DNA from: Actinoallomurus liliacearum
GTDB taxonomy: Bacteria > Actinomycetota > Actinomycetes > Streptosporangiales > Streptosporangiaceae
Assembly: GCF_039542035.1 (NCBI RefSeq)
Contig: NZ_BAABHJ010000003.1
Span: 186,001-250,000 of the forward strand
Length of the DNA stretch: 64,000 bases
Direction of reading: 5' to 3'
The position numbers and the translations under genes are program-made. Below the pieces are notes generated by a model. The model was not told the DNA's origin. It made no database searches and saw nothing but the letters and a program-made list of their open reading frames with translations. This document shows, in pieces, positions 57,690 to 64,000 of this stretch; position 1 is the stretch's first letter; each line of letters starts with the position of its first letter.

Positions 57690-59354
57690 ATGGTGAGGAA
57701 ACTAATTGGCGCACTGATGCCCCAGCGGCGCGCCGACCGGACAGCCGGCCATCCCGGTACGAGGCTCACCGCCGCCGCGGTCGTGGCCACGGCGAGCCCG
57801 CTGGTCGTGGCCCTGACCGGGCCGGTGCAGGCGGAGGCGGCGACGGCGGTGCCCCAGGTCATCCCGGCTCCGGCGTCCATGCGGACCGTCCCCGGGAAGT
57901 CCTTCACTCTGACCCGTGCAACCAAGATCGTGGTGGCGTCACGCTCCCGCGACGCGGCCGGCGTGGCGACGTTCCTGGCCGGGCTGGTCCGCCCGTCGAC
58001 CGGGTACCGCCTGCCGGTCGTGTCCGGACCCGCCGGCTCGCCGCACGCCATCTCCCTGCGCCTGACCTCGGCGGCGGGCCTCGGAACGGAGGGGTACCGG
58101 CTCGACGTCACGGGCGGCGGCGTGCAGATCCAGGCCGCCACCGCCGCCGGCCTGTTCTACGGCGTCCAGACGCTCCGGCAGCTGCTGCCCGCCAAGGTGG
58201 AGGCGCGCAGCGTACGGCCCGGCCCCTGGACCGTCCCGTCGGTGCACATCGCCGATCAGCCGCGCTTCACCTGGCGCGGCGCGATGCTCGACGTGTCCCG
58301 GCACTTCTTCACCGTCGACGAGACGAAGCGGTACATCGACGAGGTCTCGCTGTACAAGATCAACGTCCTGCACCTGCACCTCAGCGACGACCAGGGCTGG
58401 CGCATCGCCATCAACGGCTGGCCGAGGCTGGCCACCTACGGCGGCAGCACCGAGGTCGGCGGCGGCCAGGGCGGCTACTACACGCAGGCGCAGTACAAGG
58501 ACATCGTCGCCTACGCCAAGAAGCACTTCATCACCGTCGTCCCGGAGATCGACACGCCGAGTCACACGAACGCCGCGCTCGCGTCGTACGCGGACCTGAA
58601 CTGCGACGGCAAGGCGCCGCCGCTCTACACCGGCACGAACGTCGGCTTCAGCTCGCTGTGCGTCGACAAGGACATCACGTACCGGTTCCTCAATGACGTG
58701 ATCGGCGAACTGGCGAAGCTGACCCCCGGCTCGTACGTCCACATCGGCGGGGACGAGGCGCACAGCACACCGCTCGCCGACTACGTCAAGTTCATCGACC
58801 GCCTGCAGCCGATCGTCCACGCGCACGGCAAGAACGTGATCGGCTGGAACGAGATCGCACAGGCGGACGTCAAGCCGGGCCCGGCCACCCTCGCCCAGAA
58901 CTGGAGCATCGCCGACGGGACGAAGCCGGTCAGCAACGCGCTGGCCACCGCGGCGGTGCAGAAGGGCGTCCAACTGGTCCTGGCACCCGCCAACCACGCC
59001 TACCTGGACATGCAGTACGACAAGGACTCGCCGTACGGCCTGCACTGGGCGGGCTACGTCAGCGTCCAGAAGTCGTACCAGTGGGATCCCACCACGATCT
59101 TCACCGGCGTGACGGAGAAGGACGTGCGCGGCGTGGAGGCGCCGATCTGGAGTGAGACGCTCACCAAGATCCACGAGGTCGAGTACATGGCCTTCCCGCG
59201 GCTCCCCGGGATCGCCGAGATCGGCTGGTCACGGCAGCAGGGCCGGTCGTGGGACGAGTACCGGACGCGACTGGCCGCGCAGGGCCCGCGCTGGACGGCG
59301 CTCGGCGTGAACTTCTACCACTCGCCGGAGATCCCCTGGGACCAGGCCGGCTGA
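57690..59354 (+). CDS. secreted GH20 beta-N-acetylhexosaminidase
   Basis: 554 aa from ATG 57690; a second ATG at 57717 gives a more typical signal peptide, and neither has a strong ribosome site. Signal peptide cleaved around QAEA. The N-terminal GH20b-like domain (~45-165) is followed by the catalytic TIM barrel with ISDQPRFTWRG-type entry (IADQPRFTWRGAMLDVSRHFF), LHLHLSDDQGWRI, PEIDTPSHTNAA, and the catalytic Asp-Glu pair in YVHIGGDEAHST. Removes terminal N-acetylglucosamine from chitin or peptidoglycan fragments outside the cell. Confidence 0.93.
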   Translation: MVRKLIGALMPQRRADRTAGHPGTRLTAAAVVATASPLVVALTGPVQAEAATAVPQVIPAPASMRTVPGKSFTLTRATKIVVASRSRDAAGVATFLAGLVRPSTGYRLPVVSGPAGSPHAISLRLTSAAGLGTEGYRLDVTGGGVQIQAATAAGLFYGVQTLRQLLPAKVEARSVRPGPWTVPSVHIADQPRFTWRGAMLDVSRHFFTVDETKRYIDEVSLYKINVLHLHLSDDQGWRIAINGWPRLATYGGSTEVGGGQGGYYTQAQYKDIVAYAKKHFITVVPEIDTPSHTNAALASYADLNCDGKAPPLYTGTNVGFSSLCVDKDITYRFLNDVIGELAKLTPGSYVHIGGDEAHSTPLADYVKFIDRLQPIVHAHGKNVIGWNEIAQADVKPGPATLAQNWSIADGTKPVSNALATAAVQKGVQLVLAPANHAYLDMQYDKDSPYGLHWAGYVSVQKSYQWDPTTIFTGVTEKDVRGVEAPIWSETLTKIHEVEYMAFPRLPGIAEIGWSRQQGRSWDEYRTRLAAQGPRWTALGVNFYHSPEIPWDQAG

Positions 59355-59365
59355 CCCCGTCGCTC

Positions 59366-59403
59366 TGATCGCCCCGGCCGGCCCGCGCCGGCCGGGACGA
59401 TCA
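59366..59403. terminator. hairpin between the GH20 and flavoprotein genes
   Basis: Inverted repeat of ~16 bp with one mismatch (TGATCGCCCCGGCCGG / CCGGCCGGGACGATCA) and a 6-nt loop, 12 bp after the GH20 stop and 60 bp before the convergent stop. Confidence 0.7.
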
Positions 59404-59462
59404 GGCCGGCGTCCGCGCGGCCCGAACGGCCGCGGTCGCGACGCCGGTGCCCGCGCTCACCG

Positions 59463-60878
59463 TCAGCCGCGATAGGTCTCCAGGAGGCGCAGCCAGATCT
59501 CGCTGATGGTCGGGTAGGAGGGCACCGCGTGCCACAGCCGCGCGATCGGGACCTCGCCGGCCACCGCGATGGTCGCCGAGTGGAGCAGCTCCGCGACACC
59601 GGAGCCGACGAAGGTCACCCCCAGCAGTGTCTCCCGGTCCAGATCCACCACGGCACGGGCACGGCCGCGGTAGCCGTCGGCGTAGAGGGAGGCCCCGGCG
59701 ACGCCGCCCAGGTCGTAGTCGACCGCCCGCACCCGGTGCCCCCGGCGTTCGGCCTGCTCGAGGCTGAGGCCGACGGCCGCGACCTCGGGGTCGGTGAAGA
59801 CCACCTGCGGCAGCGCCCGCTCGTCGGCGGTCGCCACGCTGCGGCCCCAGGGGGCCTGGTCCAGCTCACGGCCCGCGGCGCGGTCGGCGATCACCGTGCC
59901 GAAGATCCGGCCCTGGTACTTGCCCTGGTGCGTCAGTAGCGCGCGGCCGTTGACGTCCCCGGCCGCGTAGAGCCAGCCGCCCGTGACACCGACCGCCAGG
60001 CCGGTGTCATCGACCTCGATCGGCTTGCCCGCCTCGAGGCCGACGCTCTCCAGGCCCAGATCGGCGGTCGCCGGGACCCTGCCGGTCGCGAACAGCACCT
60101 CGTCCGCCGTCAGCGCCCTCCCGTCGCTCAGCGTCAGGACCACGGGGCCGTCGCGGCGCACCGCCGTCACCGTCGTGCCGAACCGCACCTCGACGCCGGC
60201 CGCCCGCAGGCTCTCGGCCACCAGCTCTCCCGCGAAGGGCTCGAGCTTCGGCAGCAGCCGATCACCGCGCACCAGCAGGACCACGTCACTGCCCAGCGCC
60301 CGCCAGGCCGTGGCCATCTCGACGGCCACCACGCCCCCGCCGACCACCGCCAACCGCGCCGGCACCCGCGGCGAGCTGGTGGCCTCGCGGCTGGTCCACG
60401 GGCGCGCCTCGGCCAGGCCGGGGAGCTCCGGCAGCGCCGCCCGGGTCCCCGTGCACACCGCGACGGCATGCCGTGCCGACAGCTCGCGCCGCCCGCCGTC
60501 GGGTGTGTCCACGACCACCCGGCGCTCCCCGTCCAGCCGGCCGTGGCCGCGCACCAGGGTGATCCCGGTCGAGTCCAGCCAGCCGACCTGACCGTCGTCC
60601 TTCCAGTGCGACGCGAACTCGTCACGGCGCTTCAGCACGGCCGCCGCGTCCAACGCCCCGGTCACGGCCTCACGCGCGCCCGCGACCCTGCCTGTCTCGG
60701 CCAGCGCGGCCGCCGGGCGCAGCAGCGCCTTGCTGGGCATGCAGGCCCAGTACGAGCACTCCCCGCCCACCAGCTCGCTCTCCACGATCGCCACGGTCAA
60801 CCCGCCCGCGTGGGCGCGCTCCGCGAGGTTCTCCCCGGTCGGGCCGGCGCCCAGCACCACGACATCGAACTCGTCCAC
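59463..60878 (-). CDS. class I flavoprotein disulfide reductase (MerA/dihydrolipoyl dehydrogenase family)
   Basis: 471 aa from GTG 60878 with GGAAGGA 8 nt upstream; the frame extends to 61091 without a site. FAD motif VVLGAGPTGENLAE; redox-active disulfide in GGECSYWACMPSKALLRP (CxxxxC); NAD(P) motif AVVGGGVVAVEMATAW; and the second FAD contact YAAGDVNGRALLTHQGKYQG. The C-terminal dimer segment reads HAVPSYPTISEIW, where HPT is expected, so the usual active-site His is shifted or lost. Such variants are common in actinobacteria. Electron acceptor unknown. Confidence 0.88.
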   Translation of the reverse strand: MDEFDVVVLGAGPTGENLAERAHAGGLTVAIVESELVGGECSYWACMPSKALLRPAAALAETGRVAGAREAVTGALDAAAVLKRRDEFASHWKDDGQVGWLDSTGITLVRGHGRLDGERRVVVDTPDGGRRELSARHAVAVCTGTRAALPELPGLAEARPWTSREATSSPRVPARLAVVGGGVVAVEMATAWRALGSDVVLLVRGDRLLPKLEPFAGELVAESLRAAGVEVRFGTTVTAVRRDGPVVLTLSDGRALTADEVLFATGRVPATADLGLESVGLEAGKPIEVDDTGLAVGVTGGWLYAAGDVNGRALLTHQGKYQGRIFGTVIADRAAGRELDQAPWGRSVATADERALPQVVFTDPEVAAVGLSLEQAERRGHRVRAVDYDLGGVAGASLYADGYRGRARAVVDLDRETLLGVTFVGSGVAELLHSATIAVAGEVPIARLWHAVPSYPTISEIWLRLLETYRG

Positions 60879-61029
60879 CGCTCGTCCTTCCTGATCCACC
60901 CGCTCATGCTCGCGCTCGGGCGCGCCTCCGCGCCGCACCGGCCGAGGCCTTGAGCTTCTCACGCAAGGGTCGCGCGGTGACGCGCCCCGTCGAGCGCGGG
61001 GGTACGCCGTCCGGTTCCACCTGGAGAGG

Positions 61030-61275
61030 GTGACCGCGGAGGAGACGCTCGGCCAGGCCCGGATGTGGCAGGAACTCGACGAGAACGGCAAGGCCGAGGC
61101 GCTGCTACGGCGTGGTGCCGAGGCGGGGAGCGCCGCGGCCGCCTTCGAACTCGCCGATCTCCTCGCCGGCCGCGGCGAGATCGACGCCGCGCGCGACCAC
61201 TACGGCCAGGCCGCCGCGCGCGGTGACGCCGACCTGGCCGCCGAAGCCCGGCGCCGTCTGCACTCCCTGCCCTGA
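61030..61275 (+). CDS. small TPR/Sel1-like protein
   Basis: 81 aa from GTG, with GGAG about 5 nt upstream. Two helical hairpins with the TPR/Sel1 pattern (KAEALLRRGAEAGSAAAAFELADLLAGRGE, then DAARDHYGQAAARGDADLAAEARRRL). Too short for a full solenoid; could be a small adaptor. The weak spacing of the ribosome site keeps the call tentative. Confidence 0.5.
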   Translation: MTAEETLGQARMWQELDENGKAEALLRRGAEAGSAAAAFELADLLAGRGEIDAARDHYGQAAARGDADLAAEARRRLHSLP

Positions 61276-61338
61276 CCGGGCGGCACCGAGCCCGCGAAGC
61301 CGCCGGTGGTGCATTCCCAGCCGACGATCGGCTGCGGT

Positions 61339-63201
61339 TCAGGGGTAGGCGACCACGTTGGTGGGGCCCTGGTAGGTCGGTGTCACCGGATCGCCGATCC
61401 CGTTGATCACGTGGTCGATCGTCCCGGCCTTGTTGAGCGAGACGGTGAGCAGGTCGTGCATCCGCACCCCCGGCGTCACCGGAACCTCGAAGGCGTTCGT
61501 GGCGTGCAGGCTCGGGTCGACGTTGGTGTAGATGTAGCTGCCCAGGCCCCATGCCTCGTGGGTCCGCACGCCGTCGGCGACCTTGTAGGCCGCCCAGCCG
61601 TCCACGCCGCCGTGCCGCCAGGCCGCCTGGTCGGGCGCGTCGTACGGCAGCTCGTTCTGGAAGAACACGGTCCGGCCGCGCTCGCCGTTCCAGACGACGT
61701 TGTACTTCTGGTAGTGCTCGACGAACAGGCCGGTCGCGGTCACGTCGTCGCCGTTCACCACGACGCCGGTGTCGGCCGTGTTCCGCGTCCATCCGACGCC
61801 GGTGCCGTGGTCGGCGCGCCACGCCCAGATGTCGTCGAGGATCGTGTGGTCGCTGTCGACCACGAGGCTGGTCGCGGCCTTGCCCGCGTGCGGTCCGCCG
61901 ATGCGGAAGAAGACGTCCTGCAGGGCGGTGGGCCGGCTCGCGTCGGACCCGTGCGACCTGCCCTTGGCGTGCGGCGTGCCGACCCGGAGCAGCGCCGGGG
62001 ACTCGACCGGCCCGGCGTCGACGGTCAGGCCGGCGATGTCGACGCCCGGCACGTCGGCGACGGTCAGGGGGACGGCGCCGTGCTGCGCCGTCAGGGTGGC
62101 CAGGCCCAGACCGAGCACGACGGTGCCGGCGCGTTTGACCGCGATGCTGTGCGCCACGTCGTAGACGCCCGGAGTGAGCAGCAGGTTGCGTCCCCGCGCG
62201 AGCGCCGAGTTGATCTTTGAGACGCGGTCCGACGGGTGTGCGACGAAGAAGGAGCTCAGCGGCAGCGAGTGGCCCGGGGTCGGACCGGCCTGCCACGTGG
62301 TGCCCTGGGAGTTCCGCGCGGCGTCCGGCACGAAGACCTTGTACGCGCCGGACCCGTCGACGTAGAGGTAGGGCCTCTCCTTCGACGCAGGGGTCGTCGC
62401 CAGCGTGGTGTACGGCGGTTTGGGGAAGGACTGTGCCGGCGCGCCGGCCACGCCGGAGAACACCTGGTTCCAGACGCCGTTGCTCCAGCCGCCGACGCTG
62501 CCGCCCCGCACGTAGAACTGCTGCTGGGATCCGCTGGTGACCGACGTGGAGATCGCGGAGTCGGCGATGAAGCCGCCGCTGGCGTACTGCGGCCCGGCGG
62601 TGCAGTAGTCCATCAGCGTGGTGTTACCGGTGATCTTCACCCGGCGCAGCGGCGCGGCCTGTGACACGGCCCAGAACTCGGTGTTCGTGCGGCACCCGGA
62701 TCCCCCGGCCGGATTGATCGTCAGATTCGACATCGAGCGCCAGAAGTTGTCCAGCGCGATGCAGTTGTCCGGCGCGAGGCAACGGTTGAAGACGTCGACC
62801 GAGCCGTTGATCGTCACGTCGGACGGCGACCGGCCGAGCCCCGCGACCTCCGTGTAGTAGCCGACCTGGAACTTGAGGGGATCGGCGGCGGACCCGTACA
62901 CGCCCGGCTTGAACAGCAGGGCGTAGCGCCGGGTGCCCATCTCGTCGTCGACCTGCTGCCTGGCGACCGCGTCCACGGCGGCCTGAATGTCCGACTGCGG
63001 CATGCTCGGGTCGAAGACGAGAACGCCCGGACCGAGGTCCGGGCCCGTCGTGGGCGGTGCCGCGGCGGCGACCCCGCCCGGGATCGCGACGGTCAGGAGA
63101 GCACCGGTCAGGGCGACGGCGCCCATCGCCCGGCGGGACGGAGGCCAGGGGCGACGACGCCCCGGGCCGGTCGTGCGGCCTCGCGCCGCGCGGATGTGCA
63201 T
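61339..63201 (-). CDS. secreted beta-helix protein (adenylyl-cyclase-mislabelled family)
   Basis: 620 aa from ATG 63201; the frame extends to 63318. Twin-arginine-like basic N-terminus with hydrophobic core (~42-63) ending GVAAAA. The body is a right-handed parallel beta-helix: two pectate-lyase-like halves with recurring YALLFKPGVYG, LDNFWRSMSNLTINPAGG, NLLLTPGVYDVAHSIAVKRAGTVVLGLGLATL and LFVEHYQKYNVVWNGERG turns. Actinobacterial databases often call this family adenylyl cyclase; I see no cyclase motif. More likely a polysaccharide-binding or -degrading enzyme. Confidence 0.75.
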   Translation of the reverse strand: MHIRAARGRTTGPGRRRPWPPSRRAMGAVALTGALLTVAIPGGVAAAAPPTTGPDLGPGVLVFDPSMPQSDIQAAVDAVARQQVDDEMGTRRYALLFKPGVYGSAADPLKFQVGYYTEVAGLGRSPSDVTINGSVDVFNRCLAPDNCIALDNFWRSMSNLTINPAGGSGCRTNTEFWAVSQAAPLRRVKITGNTTLMDYCTAGPQYASGGFIADSAISTSVTSGSQQQFYVRGGSVGGWSNGVWNQVFSGVAGAPAQSFPKPPYTTLATTPASKERPYLYVDGSGAYKVFVPDAARNSQGTTWQAGPTPGHSLPLSSFFVAHPSDRVSKINSALARGRNLLLTPGVYDVAHSIAVKRAGTVVLGLGLATLTAQHGAVPLTVADVPGVDIAGLTVDAGPVESPALLRVGTPHAKGRSHGSDASRPTALQDVFFRIGGPHAGKAATSLVVDSDHTILDDIWAWRADHGTGVGWTRNTADTGVVVNGDDVTATGLFVEHYQKYNVVWNGERGRTVFFQNELPYDAPDQAAWRHGGVDGWAAYKVADGVRTHEAWGLGSYIYTNVDPSLHATNAFEVPVTPGVRMHDLLTVSLNKAGTIDHVINGIGDPVTPTYQGPTNVVAYP

Positions 63202-63351
63202 CGGGATTCGGGCCTGCCTCTGCTGTCGGCGAAGCTCCGCCCGCGCGGTGCGGACGGGCGGGCGGCTGGTGTGTCCGGCGGACAATTTAAGGCATGAAAT
63301 AAGTCGTTGAACAGACACAAGGCCACAAAGGGCCGGGGCCGCGTCGATCGC

Positions 63352-63642
63352 TCAGTGGGAGACGTGGCCGCCGAACAGCACCGCGACGAGCGCCGCCGCG
63401 CAGACCCCGACGATGGCCCCGGTCGCGAGCATGAACCGCCACGGGGCGCCGTACGGTCCCCTGCGCCGGCAGACCACCCAGAACACGGAGGTCACCGCCA
63501 GAACGGGCAGGCCGATGACCGGGTCGGCCTTGGTGATCGCGATGTCGAGCGCGGTGACGGCGACGGCGGTCCGGGTCCAGGCCAGGCGCGTTCGTTCCGT
63601 CGCCAGGCCGGGGTCGCGGTCCGGCCGCGACGCCGGGGTCAT
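63352..63642 (-). CDS. DUF202 family membrane protein
   Basis: 96 aa. N-terminal ATERTRLAWTRTAVAV is the DUF202 signature, followed by three TM helices (~22-42, 44-58 and 72-92). Its ATG overlaps the stop of the upstream DUF202 gene (ATGA), so the two form a translationally coupled pair of paralogues, as is typical for this family. Function unknown. Confidence 0.85.
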   Translation of the reverse strand: MTPASRPDRDPGLATERTRLAWTRTAVAVTALDIAITKADPVIGLPVLAVTSVFWVVCRRRGPYGAPWRFMLATGAIVGVCAAALVAVLFGGHVSH

Positions 63643-64000
63643 CGGCTGCGGACCGTGGAGACGAGGACGAACACCACGGAGGTGAGCGCGGTCACGGTGA
63701 CGGCCACCGCCAGGATCGTCGGCAGCCATGATCGTGGCAGCGGCCTCCGCTGGTGCAGAGCGCGATGATTGCGCCGGAACTCGAGGTAGCCGACCGTCGC
63801 GATGACGGCGCCCAGCACCATGAGGGGGACGCCGAGCAGGTCGCGGCTCCAGGGGATCCCGGGGAAGGGCCGCAGGACCTGAACGCCGGCGAGTCCGGCG
63901 GCCACCAGGGCGAGCGCCGTCCGGCTCCAGGCCAGGAACGTCCGCTCGTTCGCGAACAGGAACCGTACGTCCGGTGCCGCGGCTTCGCCCGGGTCGGTCG
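63639..64000 (-). CDS. DUF202/YidH family membrane protein, 5' end cut by window edge
   Basis: At least 120 residues, open to the right edge. Shows the YidH signature DVRFLFANERTFLAWSRTALALVAAGLAG, a central PLMVLGAVIATVGYLEFRRNHRAL (TM plus cytosolic loop) and a last TM helix (AVAVTVTALTSVVFVLVS). The start codon lies beyond the window. Overlaps the next DUF202 gene by 4 nt. Function unknown. Confidence 0.85.
   Translation of the reverse strand, partial: TDPGEAAAPDVRFLFANERTFLAWSRTALALVAAGLAGVQVLRPFPGIPWSRDLLGVPLMVLGAVIATVGYLEFRRNHRALHQRRPLPRSWLPTILAVAVTVTALTSVVFVLVSTVRSR

Overview
The window is very GC-rich. Its genes start with ATG or GTG, are spaced like actinobacterial genes, and include actinomycete hallmarks: a mycothiol-type DinB/maleylpyruvate isomerase family protein, snapalysin, a SpoIIE phosphatase with sensor domains, WD40 and CHAT proteins, and large secreted carbohydrate-active enzymes. 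I infer a filamentous actinomycete, most likely Streptosporangiales or a relative; genus is not decidable from the sequence alone. I see no rRNA, tRNA, CRISPR array or replication origin, so this is a chromosomal accessory or arm-like region.

Layout. 1-9.7 kb: a VWA (MIDAS) protein cut by the left edge, an RraA-family protein, an internally deleted IS110 transposase, a DinB-like enzyme, DUF1772 and AraC genes, a CdaR/PucR regulator divergent from a serine hydroxymethyltransferase-like enzyme, a secreted SH3-CHAP protein and an ArsC-like protein. 9.7-20 kb: a FAD monooxygenase and a TetR gene that share a 12-bp palindromic operator, a response regulator, snapalysin, a subtilisin-fold protein that has lost its whole catalytic triad together with a membrane partner, a GT4 glycosyltransferase, a small Cys-rich membrane protein, an SDR and a TPR protein. 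20-35.5 kb: a PAS/GAF/SpoIIE phosphatase, an Orn/Lys/Arg decarboxylase, two tandem paralogous HTH proteins, and a polyamine/GABA locus (aldehyde dehydrogenase, GabT-type aminotransferase, second aldehyde dehydrogenase, agmatinase-type ureohydrolase; divergent NCS1 permease, NTF2-like protein and cupin-XRE regulator). With the decarboxylase, these could run arginine to agmatine to putrescine to GABA to succinate.

35.8-49.7 kb: TetR and target, two phosphotransferases, an orphan HicA-like protein, and the most unusual locus. A 1347-aa membrane protein (Lon/S16-like peptidase domain, one TM helix, fourteen WD40 repeats, C-terminal extracytoplasmic domain) is divergent from a tightly overlapping operon of a CHAT caspase-like protease, a 67-aa protein and a three-TM protein. 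This resembles a protease-triggered conflict or cell-suicide system and is my main candidate for an undescribed system.

49.7-64 kb: an MFS transporter, an ECF42-type sigma factor coupled to a DGPF/YCII protein, a 3-hydroxyisobutyrate dehydrogenase family enzyme, a secreted GH87-type glucanase divergent from a GH20 hexosaminidase, a flavoprotein disulfide reductase, a secreted beta-helix protein of the kind often mislabelled adenylyl cyclase, and two overlapping DUF202 genes at the right edge. Strong hairpins without T-tracts separate many convergent genes, as is usual for terminators in these bacteria.
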